DNA from: Ulota crispa
Lineage: Eukaryota; Streptophyta; Bryopsida; Orthotrichales; Orthotrichaceae
Length of the DNA: 64,000 nt
NCBI GenBank assembly: GCA_963920765.1
Contig: OY987249.1
Location: 7,068,817-7,132,816 of the forward strand
Reading direction: 5' to 3'
Below, piece after piece: positions 48,450 to 59,631 of this stretch. The position numbers and the translations under genes are program-made. The notes under the pieces are model-generated. The model had not been told where the DNA came from. It made no database searches and saw only the letters and a program-made list of their open reading frames with translations. The stretch's first letter is position 1, and every line of letters begins with the position of its first letter.

Positions 48450-48690
48450 GGATGAATGGTAAAACGGTATCTTGATGGATGGTAAACGGTATCTGGATGG
48501 CTCGGGAACGTGTGATGAATGATAAATACACGTATGGATGATAAGTGGTATCTGGATGGATAATATACGAAATTTGGATGGATCGGGAACGTGTGATGAA
48601 TGATAAATGTGATAAATGGCATATGGATGGATGACAAGCGATATGTGGATGGATCGTGAACATGGGATGAATGGTGAATGAAAAAGGACC
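48450..48690. repeat. GGATGGAT-type tandem repeat
   Basis: The phrase GATGGMTCGGGAACGTGTGA followed by TGAATGATAAAT recurs at about 48497, 48577 and (diverged) 48652, a period near 80 bp, with GGTATCTKGATGGATGG in between. The long minus-strand open frames with repeated His/Ile/Pro are a by-product of this repeat. Confidence 0.8.
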
Positions 48691-48879
48691 AGGGAGGGAT
48701 GAATGAGTTGGAGGGATCGTTCCATGATGGGTGATGTGCCATGTTCTGGGGAGAAGGGAGGGGTGGCTTTTGACCTTTTTCCCAGCGGTGTGTGTCGTGG
48801 AGCCTTTTGTAAGTATTTTTTTTTTAATTTGTTTGGACTACGGTGTAAAAATGTGTTGCATGGTTGGAGTGTTGGACTA

Positions 48880-49283
48880 AGGTAGGAGCACCCAATTGCA
48901 ATACCAGCAGTTCTCTGACATCTAAAATTAAACCTAACGTAGACATTGCACCCAATCAAGACACAAATGCACCCAAACCAAACACGCAAGTTGACATAAG
49001 GGGATAGAAATTATAGTGTAGGTGGTAATTTTTAATTTGATGTGACATGTGCATGACATGGTCTTGTTGTTATCGCTTTTTCAGGGGTATAGTGTTTACA
49101 ATAGGTAAGTCTAGGGAGTTGTCTTCAACAATTCATAATTTATTCATATCATCTCAGGAAATTCCAAAAACAACTTTCCTTGCATCTGTATTCATTTCCT
49201 AACAAGCCCATGCCATCAAATTCTCAGAAGACCCTCCCAATTATCACATCTGAGGTAAGTGTTGCATTTGGGTGCTTCTACCT
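48880..49283. mobile_element. MITE family B copy 6
   Basis: Ends AGGTAGGAGCACCCAATTGC and GGGTGCTTCTACCT, flanked by TA (48878-48879, 49284-49285). 404 bp, non-coding. Confidence 0.85.
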
Positions 49284-49455
49284 TAGGGGGTTTGGACTTG
49301 TGATGGATGGGATTAACTTGTTGGATTGTTAGGAATTAACTATTGTTTTCTTGGGCAGATTTTTGCCTTGATTTTATAGTATTTTGACGTTGGCTGTCTC
49401 AAGTGAAGAACGTTTTTGTAGGTCCTGGTAGGGCAATCACAAGAATCACATATAT

Positions 49456-49692
49456 TTAACCCCTGAGCACCAGAGTTATTTTAGGATTTAGGAGAAAATG
49501 TGGGGTTTAATGGCCACCACAACTTGGAAAATTACATTCAAAAAAAGTGATTGCAGGATTTGAAAAAGGACTACCTTCTTTGCTGATGGGGACCAACCAT
49601 AATTGTTTTCACTGTATGGATTGAGAGAAAAAGTGTGCTAAAGTTTGTGGGCCCATTGACAATATAATGTCAACTGGGCGCTTAGGGGTTAA
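49456..49692. mobile_element. TTAA element family A copy 8 (237 bp)
   Basis: TTAA at 49456-49459 and 49689-49692. Ends CCCCTGAGCACC and GGGCGCTTAGGGG. The internal sequence is unrelated to copy 1, so this is a separate short lineage with the same outer bases. Confidence 0.7.
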
Positions 49693-49882
49693 TAAGTCAA
49701 TGTAGAGGCTTAGCATATGGATGCATGACCAATCATAAAAAAGAAACAAGCGCATGGGCATGTAGACAAACTTTGTCCAGTTGAAAAGATGGACTCCTAC
49801 CAAGGTTATTGCAATTAATTGGCATTCTTTTGCAAAGAAATATTTGAAGGTAATCTTGTCCTTTGAGTTGAAGGGGAGGATG

Positions 49883-50095
49883 TTAATCCATAAAGAATAT
49901 TTATCTTTTGAGGGACAATTGGGATTTCAGGCATATAATATACATATAGTTGTATACTTGTCTTAGTTTATAAGATTTTTTGAAACTTTTATTGAAGGTG
50001 GGGAATTCAAAAACCTACATGGTCATCTAATTTCTTCTTCATCTTGACATTTGACAAAGAAGCTATCAAAAAATTTCCAAAACTATGGAAGAAGG
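49883..50095 (+). mobile_element. Family A 925-bp class, degraded left half
   Basis: From TTAATCCATAAAG (49883) through GAGGGACAATTGGGATTTCA and CTTTTATTGAAGGTGGGGAA it follows the left half of 32151-33091. The matching right half may be at 52600-53087, about 2.5 kb away. Confidence 0.6.
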
Positions 50096-52250
50096 GGCAA
50101 GTCATTAGCAAAATTCTGAACCCTCCAGAAGGCCCCTAAAACACTCTACTGTTCTACATAACGGAGGTGAATAAAAACAGGAATAAAAAGAAATAGGTTT
50201 TTTTGAAACATCCCAGGAATGTGGGCATCTATCCAAACTTTTATCAGTTCTAGAAAAAGATTCTTACAAGAACTAGGATAAGTATCTTGAAAAAGATCTT
50301 ATCAAGAAAGAGTATAATTATTTCTAAATACAATAGGATCAACAGTTAAAAACTGATTGATTTGGCATGCATTTAAATAACAAGGAATGAAGCTATTTCA
50401 TTATACTTCAAACCGCATATACAATAATCTTAACAATCCTTAAAAAATTGATTTCAAAAAAAAAAATTGTGCATGGAGTCCAATCAAGACAAGGAGAATA
50501 GAAGGAACAGGAAGAACATAGTAGCATTAAGGAGAAGAATATGTTCAAGTATTTGAAGCCTAAACTTATAACGTTACAAAAATCACACATGTAGCTCTAA
50601 AACAAAGTTTAGAGAGTAAAGAGTACTCATGATGGATGGAGTAAAAAATCATGAGTTTGGCATATTCACCAAGAGGTTATGGACCTCACCTATGCCCATC
50701 CCAAAAACACCAACAATCCAATGTTATGTTAGTGAGGTTGCACCAGGTGTCCACAATCCATAACGCATGTTATTGCCTTCACAAGGAAAACATGCAAACA
50801 AATCAATCAATACATCCATATCCCTTAAAAAACAAGAATGTTATCCTAAATAAAAAGAACTTATGTAGTGTTCTATTGAGAAGCAGCCATGATGTTTAGC
50901 CTAGGCCTCCAAGCCTGCGCTCAATCAAGCAGCACCAGCCTACAGTATGAGCAAGACCGCGTGAAATTCTTCACCTCCTGACTATCCTCTCTGTCTTTTC
51001 AAGCATGTAGAAAATACAAACCAGGTCAATGACCCTGATCACAGTTGTGAGCTCTCAAAAATAGTAATCACAAGAATTGGAGCATTGAGTCACACAAAAT
51101 TCCATATGATCCAGCTCATAAACATGAGCAGCTTGAACAGAGAAAATTGAACTAATCTCGTATGCTAGCTAGTGAGCTAATCCTCTCTGCCATATGTGCA
51201 AGAAGCACGTGGAAGCAAGGGAGTCGGAGGGAGAACCTAAGGCTAGAAGTATGCTCTTTAAAGACTAGCCAGCAATACGCACTGGGTGTTCTGGACATCC
51301 CAAAGCCAAAAGGCAAGAAAAGAAAAGACACACAGTCTGGTTTGTAAAAAGAGTTGTACCAGTAGTAAGCTAGAAATCCCGAGGCAAGAAAGAGAAAAAA
51401 AGCTTTAGTTAATCATGTTGGATAAGCAAAGTGCGAGTGGAGAAAGAAAAAATCTCCAACTACAACTAAGAGACGGTTTTGGCAGAACAAATTGAGAGTG
51501 GAGAGTGAGTAATCTGCAGCTCTAAGTTAAGATAGGAAAATCCCGATTAGCACATTTTACCACTCAAATAAAGTAAGTTTGAAAGACACCGCATGTCAGT
51601 AAGTTGCAGTGCGGGGTTAATTTTGTTTTGTTCACCTAATTCTTGATTAGGTGCTTATTAATATATGGGTCAATTTTATATTGATCCATTTTTACAAAAC
51701 TTACTAGAATAGCAAAGTGCTATTTAGTTATAATAGAGTAACCCGTCCTTCACAAGTTGTATATGAAAGCTAGGTTAAAAGCAATTGTTCATCAAACTAT
51801 ACTATGCAAGTATTGTAATATGGTTTTTTTTGACAAACTCATATTGAATGCAAGAAGCAGAACGTCCAAATTAGCCTAAAAGCAAAATTTGTCATTTACT
51901 TCGAAAAGAGTATATGTTCCACTGTGCCCAAAGACCATGATATCCCACAATCCATGAAGGCATATAAGGCTATATCATGCCATTAAAAGTTTCTCAAGTT
52001 TATTTGCTCCAAATATTAGGGTTATAAGAACCACTATATAAATGAGTTGTAAATCATGTTTTATAAGGCATTTTGGACAAGGTGACAAGGCACTATATCC
52101 ATTAATCATGGTGCAAGAATTGCTAGTAAGGACAAGGCCTTAGAGCAAACTACAATTGAGTTCTGAAGGTTAGGTTTTCATGTGACTCTTAACATGTGAT
52201 ATGTACTTAAATAGAAATTTTGAATAGAAATCTTGAAAAAGAAAAAGAAA

Positions 52251-52304
<54 letters not shown>

Positions 52305-52599
52305 AAATACTAAAACCATCGTGGCACATCATATGACACACTGCAAAGGTCAGAAATGGCACATTTTAGCAGCTAGAAATGGCAACTTTTTTCTCTATAT
52401 GCACATCTCTCAAGTGGAGTTAGAGGCCTTCTGGAGAGCTCAAAATTTTGCTAATGGGATTGGAAGGGGCTTGTATTGGGTGACTCCCACCCTTCATTCC
52501 TTTTGCCCCTTATGATATTAGGTACCTTAATTTTTTGAGTGGTATGTGTGTAGTTATTTATTTTTGTTATTTTTTTCCAAGGTGCAATAGGCAAAAATT
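50096..52599. other. Gene-free DNA, possibly inserted in an A element
   Basis: No gene recognised. Contains the long (TA)n tract at 52253-52301. The two halves of a 925-bp-class A element flank it, so it may be one or more later insertions whose ends I cannot define. Confidence 0.4.
52253..52301. repeat. (TA)n microsatellite, about 24 units
   Basis: Uninterrupted alternating TA. A shorter, broken TA/CATA tract lies at 53496-53540. Confidence 0.97.
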
Positions 52600-53087
52600 G
52601 GGTTTTTGCCATTTGGATTAAAGTAATTCAGAAATATGAATTTTACAAAAAGTCCATTTTGCCTAGTGTACTTGCAAGATTCATGAACTTCCGGCATTCA
52701 AGGCATTTGAAGTATGTGTACACCTTCAATTCATTTTGAAATTATCCCATACATAGCTAACTTGGTTTTCTATATGGAGCAATTAAACCTCAACTTTGTA
52801 TAGAGCAATATTTTTGCTCTAAGAGTGGTCAAAGGATTTTATATCTTTTGGGCTTAAAGGAAAATAACTTTTTTTTCACTTCAAATATCAATATCTTAAT
52901 CATCTCCATCTAAAATTCTCTAGTTTTTTTCCCACAAGTACCTCCCGTAGTCTAAGGCAAGATCCCATGGTTGGATTTCCAAAAAAAACTTTCATTCCTA
53001 ATTTTCTACTTATTTCCCTACAATTGACAATCTTTAGTAATTTTTGCAAACAAAAAGTGCTTAGGCCTTTAGGACCTTAGGTGTTAA
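52600..53087 (+). mobile_element. Family A 925-bp class, right half
   Basis: Follows the right half of 32151-33091: ATACATAGCTAACTTGGT, GTATAGAGCAATATTTTTGC, AGTCTAAGGCAAGATCCCAT; ends GCTTAGGCCTTTAGG...GTGTTAA with TTAA at 53084-53087. Confidence 0.7.
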
Positions 53088-53218
53088 TTTTTTGAGCAAT
53101 TTATACATATACTAGTATGACCCGTGTCATATGGACACAATAGCCATTGACCTGAGCTCTCAAATTCAAGACTTGAGCTCTCAATTTCATAATAACCATG
53201 CTTAACCATGCTCATAAC

Positions 53219-53452
53219 TTAACCCTTAAACGTCCATAGGGAACCGTATATATGCTGACGTATAATTGTCATTTGCTACCAATAAAAAACTTTAATCTGG
53301 GATCTCAAGTAGCTCACTAGAACCGCATTGATCAATTCTCCAGCTTCTTTGTTGGTCTCAAATGTAGTAGAGGTGTGGATCCATTCCAAATACAAGAAAA
53401 ACACCTCGTATTGTACTAGTCGCAGCAGCACGCTGGGATGTTTAGGGGTTAA
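53219..53452. mobile_element. TTAA element family A copy 9 (about 225-bp class, inverse)
   Basis: TTAA at 53219-53222 and 53449-53452. Ends CCCTTAAACGTCC and GGGATGTTTAGGGG. Inverse orientation to 14450-14680: ATTTGCTACCAATAAAA, GGGATCTCAAGTAGCTCACT and TCCAAATACAAGAAAA match its complement. Confidence 0.85.
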
Positions 53453-53559
53453 ATTTCTTGACCCACAAATACAACTAATACAATCCTAATCTATTATATA
53501 TATATATATATACATACACATATATATACATGTATACATGCTTGAATAATTTCAAGTTG

Positions 53560-54069
53560 TAGTACTAGACTAATCTCCTGTGGTTCTCACTACTTGCATC
53601 AATATGATTCAAAATTTTGAAATGTACATGATACCTATATTTTTTCACAATATATTTGAAATGTTCATGAGCTTCTAACATTGCAAGAATTTACATAATA
53701 TGTTGCACTCCTCCAATTCATTTGGGAATTCTCTCACACATACCTAACATGGTCTTAGGATTAAAATCTCAATTTTTCATGGAGTGATTTTTTTAATATA
53801 AGAGTGGTTGAAGGCCTGTGAAAGTTTCAAGCTTGAAAAACCGTTTTTCCTTCAATGCAGTTGTCAATATTTCACTGTTCTTCATCTCATCCCAGATGAG
53901 CTGATATTTTTTTCCACAGACATCTGTAGTCACAAGCAAGACACTATGTGTTTATGTTTGAGTTCTAAAAACAATTTTTCCCCAGCCTTTTTACTCTCAT
54001 TCCTCTAGAAGTGGCAGCTTTAAGTGATTTTTACCACACAAAAAATGTGTTTGATTTTGTAGGGGTTAA
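53560..54069 (+). mobile_element. Family A 925-bp class, second right half
   Basis: CTCACACATACCTAACATGG, CCACAGACATCTGTAGTCAC and AGAAGTGGCAGCTTTAAGTG parallel 32750-33060. Ends GTAGGGGTTAA with TTAA at 54066-54069. The left boundary is uncertain and no left end was found. Confidence 0.65.
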
Positions 54070-54095
54070 GATTGAAAATTATTTGGAGCAAACTA

Positions 54096-54467
54096 AGGTA
54101 GGAATACCATAAACCATTACCCACCCTCTATAAGGAGAGTAGATTGTTTTGAAACCAACAGTACCTAGCTCTAAAAAGATTTTGAATAGATGCTATTTTC
54201 TTGCATTTGATTGGTTCACACTTGTTTCAAAACAAGGTTCTAGAGATAACCGCTTAAAGTACACCTATGAAATGAGAATAGGGTCCCACTAAAGAATCCA
54301 CATTTATATTGCATAAAATATTCATTCTTGACTTCTTTTCTTTTTTTCTTTTTTTTTCATTCTTCTTTATCCTTGTTTCTACACAAATTGAGCTTAATTT
54401 CTCAAGAAATTCCCCATATCTTGTGAAGCTAAGTGGCTTATTTTAACCGTTTATGGTATTTCTACCT
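54096..54467. mobile_element. MITE family B copy 7
   Basis: Ends AGGTAGGAATACCATAAAC and GTTTATGGTATTTCTACCT, flanked by TA (54094-54095, 54468-54469). 372 bp. Confidence 0.88.
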
Positions 54468-54635
54468 TAGAACTAAAATTAGTCACTGTGCTCACTTTTT
54501 CAATCATAATAGACATGATAGGGTTTGATAGCATGTCTGCATTCTAGAGTAAGTGGCTCTCTACCACCAAAAAGAAAAAACAAACAAATTCACTGGTAGG
54601 AATGCACTGGTTAGACTTGTTGGGCAGATGAATAA

Positions 54636-55000
54636 GGGCGGTTTCATACTATGGCCAAAGGTCAAGAGGCCGTCAGTTTGCACCGATTAGATTGAACAAA
54701 ATTGAGAGTCCGGCCGCTCAAGCCTTCACACTAGAGGTCAAACTCCAAAGGCTATCATTCACCATTTGCCCACATGGCAGCGCTTTATCAACCAAGGTTG
54801 ACGGCCTCTCAAAGGGAAGTTTGGGTCTAACAAAAATGGAGACCCAAACTATGAGCGAGAGGCCATCAGTTTGAGTATTTCTTGCTGTTAGTTTCAGCAT
54901 TTATTGTCTATTTTCAACAGATTTTCTTGGCCTCTCAGCAAAGTTTGGCCACTCAATTTGAGGGCCTCTCGACTCGGCCGGTCATAGTGTGAAACAGCCC
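54636..55000. mobile_element. Tourist-like (PIF/Harbinger) MITE
   Basis: Ends GGGCGGTTTCATACTATGGC and GTCATAGTGTGAAACAGCCC, flanked on both sides by TAA (54633-54635, 55001-55003). The three-base TAA duplication and GGGC.GTTTC ends fit PIF/Harbinger. 365 bp. The interior is rich in GGCCTCTC and its complement. Confidence 0.82.
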
Positions 55001-55068
55001 TAACTTACTTGTTTGATGCTCTTATGGAACACGGCACCAGCCCTACTGACACCCTGAGGAGGTTTGGA

Positions 55069-56253
55069 TTAACCCCTAAATGACCAAGCAAAGTTTTCAC
55101 CAAAAACTCTTCAAATCTGCCATTTTTAGAGCATCAACCAAATTTGAACACAAAAACATTTTTAGGCATATGTGACCATAGGATCTTGTAGAATAATGGT
55201 TTTAGAAGATGTGGAAACAACTACAGAGTTTTCCACCTCATGGATTGGAAGTTAGAATGGTTTGAATATTCAAAAACGTCTTGAGAAAAATCAAGTAGCT
55301 CCCCTTCAGAAGGTGAAATTCCTAAGGAATAAAGGCCATGTGGGTGGTACTTCTCTAAATTCCTTATTCCACCTAAGTAAAGTACATGTAAAAAAAGGTT
55401 CAAATCATTTGGAGTTGTATAACATATAACACCATATTAGGTAAATTGGGAAAAACATTACATTTTGGGACTGCTGAGAAATAAGTTGATCAACTTAATT
55501 TGAGCTCTAGCTTTCTTTTTGGTACACGTGCCCTCACTTAAGAGAAGGAATTTGGGAGGGAAAAAGTCTTAGTGGTTCATACTGAATTTGATACCTGTGA
55601 ATCTGGTTTAAGGTGACATTTTGGGTTTAAGGTGAAGTACAAAATGGGACCACCTGTTTTTCCCAATTTACCTAATATGCTGTTAAATGGAAAAAAATTA
55701 GTAAGTAAAAAGAAGTAGAGAATGATTCAAAACACTAAATTGTTAAGAATTTAATTATGGAAATGAAACATGCCAATCCCAATGGTCATAATGTTGTCAT
55801 AAACAATCTTCATCCTTTGATTTTTTTTTTGTTTTCAAAATGTTGAAAATTGAGTAAAATAAAGGACTTCAAAGTGTATTTTGGAGTAGAGAATCCATAG
55901 CTACCCTCAAACAAAAAATCCTCATAACATTCATCTCGTTGATCCAAACGGAATGATTCAAAGCTTCCTACATTCACATAAATCTCCTCAACCAATTTTA
56001 AAAAATTGTTTTTGAAAAAAATGATTCTTAAAAATCTGCCTAGACTGCTTGACAAATGTAAAAAACTACATATTAGGCCATAACTTTTTACTCATAATTC
56101 CATATGTCACAAAAAATTTAGTGCATATGAAAAATAAACCTTATCCCCACATTTTACTAAAATTTCAGCCTAAAATATAAAAAGCTCCAATCACAGGTAC
56201 CTGCCCGAAATTGCTATGTTTCTAAAAAAGGAGTCTAGTCTTTTAGGGGTTAA
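55069..56253 (-). mobile_element. TTAA element family A copy 10 (925-bp class, inverse)
   Basis: TTAA at 55069-55072 and 56250-56253. Ends CCCCTAAATGACCAAGC and GTCTTTTAGGGG. Inverse orientation to 32151-33091. It contains the family C MITE 55428-55684; removing that 257 bp leaves about 928 bp, the size of copies 4 and 5. Confidence 0.9.
55428..55684. mobile_element. MITE family C copy 2, nested in an A element
   Basis: AACACCATATTAGGTAAATT and its near-complement AATTTACCTAATATGCTGTT. The interior CCTCACTTAAGAGAAGGAAT and AAAGTCTTAGTGGTTCA are shared with 59233-59500. Confidence 0.9.
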
Positions 56254-56302
56254 ACTACCAGTAATCAACGGTGAGGAAGCAACCACATGCTTCTGGGAGC
56301 TA

Positions 56303-57187
56303 TTAACCCCTAAACTACCAAGACCATTTTCTACCAAAAACCACTCAAAAGTGCCCCTATTGCTGTGTTCATCAAAAATTTCAACAAAATGTTGTTCTAA
56401 AAAATCTAACCATAGGATCTTGTAATGCACTTGTAGAAGAAGAAGTGGTAAAAAAACTTGTGACATTTGACAATACAGACTGAAAGTTATGACCATTTGA
56501 AAGGAAAAGTTATTTTTTTCCCATTGTGCCCAAAAATTTCAGATGGCTTTGACCACCATTTGCTGATTTTTTTTGCACTACGGACCTTGAGGTTGTAATT
56601 TTTTCTTATAGGTAATTAAGTTAGACCTTGGCACACCAATTTCAAGGCAATCAAAGACACGGAACACATCCTAAAAAATATTGCAATGCCACTGTATGAC
56701 AAGGTTTGCAAATATAATATGACATTTTTGAGTGAAGTTTCCCACCACATGTTTTTAGATATGGAAAATCCAAATGGTGTGTTTGAAGATTAATATGTAC
56801 TTCAAATGTTGAAGTAAATAAGTTAAAAAACTCTAAAACTCTAAAATTTACAAGCTCCCAAAGCCCAATCTGACCTCTTTATTGAAAATGAAAGGGGAAA
56901 TAATGGGGACCACTAGAGCAACATGTGGCAACTCCTCCTTACTCCCTCCCCTTCAAAGTCAATATTTTCTCCCTTGCCCAAGCTGCCCCTTGAACTGCTT
57001 TTGGCCAAAAAAAAGCCCATAACTTGTAAACTGCGTGACATAATCACATTATTTTTTGCATCCCACAAACCTTATACATTTCTACACACTCATAAAAGTT
57101 TCAAAAAATAATGAAAAAATTGAGGTCACAGGAGCCTATCCAAAATCCTGAAAGTCCCCAAGGGGACTTTGGGGCTTTAGGGGTTAA
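56303..57187 (-). mobile_element. TTAA element family A copy 11 (885 bp)
   Basis: TTAA at 56303-56306 and 57184-57187. Ends CCCCTAAACTACCAAGAC and GGGGCTTTAGGGG. Subterminal hairpin GTCCCCAAGGGGAC at 57154-57167, the counterpart of the hairpin in copy 5. A family B element starts on its right TTAA. Confidence 0.85.
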
Positions 57188-57500
57188 GGTAGCAGCACCC
57201 ATAACCATCAAATTAAGGGTTTTGAACGTGATGATTATGAATAATCATCTAATAAATTATAGGATCCTATTAGGAAGAGAAAAATGATAAGTTTGCACTT
57301 TTGAACATATTATTTGGATATTGTAAGAATAAGTTGTGAATTTTTAAAAAGCCAATTGCAATTGCACCTAATACCAACACTAAGGTTTCATGTTTACACG
57401 TTGTACATCCATGTAATTACATCTATTCACTTCCACAGATTCTCCAAGATTTTAGAGGTGATGGTTATGGGGACAGTTATGCTTATGGGTGATGCTACCT
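57187..57500. mobile_element. MITE family B copy 8, abutting an A element
   Basis: Ends AGGTAGCAGCACCCATAACC and GGGTGATGCTACCT, flanked by TA (57185-57186, 57501-57502). 314 bp. The left TA is the centre of the TTAA closing the A copy. Confidence 0.85.
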
Positions 57501-57647
57501 TATAGAAATGCCATGCAAAACTAGGCCAATGTTTGTTAACAAGGTGGCTTTTTGTCAGATGTGATTCCTCTCCTCAGCTTTTCCGAATTCTATGGTGAAC
57601 AAATATTTCCCTAACATCGTGAAAAAAGAAAAAAGAAAAATACATTG

Positions 57648-58998
57648 TTAATCCCTAAAGGACCAAGAGTCCATGAATTGACACTTTAGAACTTGGGTAG
57701 GTCATACAAAGGTTTGTACAAAGTCAGTTTTTAATGAATATTCTCAAAATTGTTACACAAGGTGTAAATATGTATCTCTTGAGTAAAAAAGTAAGCTTTT
57801 TCTCCAAGTGAATACCTAATTCAAAAGTTATGCTACTCAAAAGAATTTGAATAGTATAGGTTGAGAGCAGATTCGGCATGAAATAATTCTCCAAAATTTT
57901 GCCTAATTATTCTATAGATTATTCTCCAAAAATGCCCAATGTCAAACAAATCAAAAAATTGAAATGTCTAGTATTATAAAAGTCGTTAAGCTTAACTATC
58001 AATGGAAGGTCAAGTATGATTCCAAGAGGGCTCAACCTACTGCAAATGTTATACCAAGAGCTAATCATAGAAAGTGGAAGATGCTTAGAAAAAGGCTTAA
58101 TTCTACTATGTTTTTTATTGAATGCCAAATAATAACAACTTTTTCTAAAAGTGCCTAATCTTATTTAGTTACAAAATCTGATTGGTTTTTTCTCAAAAAA
58201 TATTCAATTCGACAAAGACTTGCCAAATCTGCTCTCAACCTACAGTAGCTCGGGCAATTTGGGTAGCCTGGGCAATTTGGACATCTTTGGAGAATCTTAT
58301 ATATGCTAAAACTCTCGTCAACTTTTGTAATTGGCATGTATTTAAATAACAAAATATAGCATCCAATTATTAAAAAAAACAAAAATACTCCCAAATCATA
58401 TTTTAAGAGGAGTCAAACATTGTTAACTATGTCTGGGCGGTTTCAAGAAAAAAAAAATCTTCCAACTTCAAGCACTACTATCTTGCAATCTATAACTTCA
58501 AAGCTCTTGAATGTTTTTCCATATATTCCAAATGTTTGTGTCTAACTTTTCACCATTTAGATTTCAAACAAAAGACCTCATTGTAAAAGAAATCATAAAA
58601 AAATGACTAATGTATTATCAGTTCTTTTAACCTCCTTTCTCTGCATAGTGATTCAAAATAAGCTAGATTATATACTTGCTTATGAAAATTTTCATGAGTG
58701 AACCTGACATCAATTATTAATGAATGGTCAAAAACCTCATTTTTGTATAGAGCAAAAAAAATTACTCCAGGAAGGCTTGAAGTGTGCTGACCTTGTTTTA
58801 CAAGAATGAAAAAAAGTTATTTTTCTCACTTCAAATTTTATAATCTTACAATCCACACGGTCAAATTGGCTGAATTTTTTTTTCACATATTAGTTTATTT
58901 ATATAACACACTTCCGTATGGTTGAAGTTTAGAAAAAACAAAAATAAAAATAAAAAAACTTTGGGCAATGCATTAAAATTTGGAACCTTAAAGGTTAA
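57648..58998 (+). mobile_element. TTAA element family A copy 12 (about 1-kb class)
   Basis: TTAA at 57648-57651 and 58995-58998. Left end TCCCTAAAGGACCAAG; the right end is decayed (CCTTAAAGG). Sister to 24406-25610. It holds a foldback insertion at 57855-58245 that the sisters lack, and lacks the B insertion found in the sister. Confidence 0.82.
57855..58245. mobile_element. Foldback MITE nested in the A element
   Basis: TAGGTTGAGAGCAGATT on the left and AATCTGCTCTCAACCTA on the right, with TA-type flanks (AGTA before; CAGTA after). Absent from the sister A copies at about 24590 and 63880, where the flanking sequence is continuous. Confidence 0.8.
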
Positions 58999-59232
58999 AG
59001 CCGGTGATCTCCAAGAGATCTTCATAATTAGTTAAAGTGCTTCAACATTACTGATTTAGCTAAAAAACCAAGTTTGACACTATGGCTTTCACCTTCTTTT
59101 TTTTTGTTGGAAAAAAAATTGGTATAAATTTTCCTAAAATTGTTCACATTTGTGATCATTGATTAGAGCACCTTTCGTAGGGCGGCAAGGAGAGCCTCAT
59201 GCAAGTTGACGATTTGGCCAAATTTTGCTTTT
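58999..59232. other. Short unassigned spacer
   Basis: No element ends or gene recognised. Confidence 0.4.
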
Positions 59233-59500
59233 AACACCATATTCGTTAATCTAGGAAAAACGGTACATTTTGGGACTTTCAAATTTTGAGGTGAAAGTTT
59301 TAGGAGGTCTCCTAAAACCTAGCTTGCAACATTTTTTTGTACATGTGTCCTCACTTGAGAGGAGGAATTTGCAAGGGAAAAAATCTTAGTGGCTCAAATT
59401 GAATCTGATATCTTGGAATCTAGTCTAAGGTAACATGTTGGGTTTAAGGTGGAGTACAAAATGGTACCTGTTTCTTTCCTAGATTAACAAATATGGTGAT
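59233..59500. mobile_element. MITE family C copy 3
   Basis: Ends AACACCATATTCGTTAATCT and AGATTAACAAATATGGTGAT. Shares CCTCACTTGAGAGGAGGAAT and AAGGTGGAGTACAAAATGG with copy 2. Confidence 0.85.
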
Positions 59501-59631
59501 TTTTGTGCAACTAGTGCAAAAGTCCTAGATACACATAGGAGCATATATCAACGCAATATACCAAGCATCATTTCTGCACAAGGTTGCCCTTGTTGAGCAC
59601 TCTTCATAGAAATTTTGAAAATTGTCCAAAA

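Noticed and set aside
48143..48989. Long minus-strand open frames of about 200 codons, rich in His, Ile and Pro
   Set aside because: They are translations of the GGATGGAT tandem repeat. No domain, no splice signals, and overlapping frames are all open.
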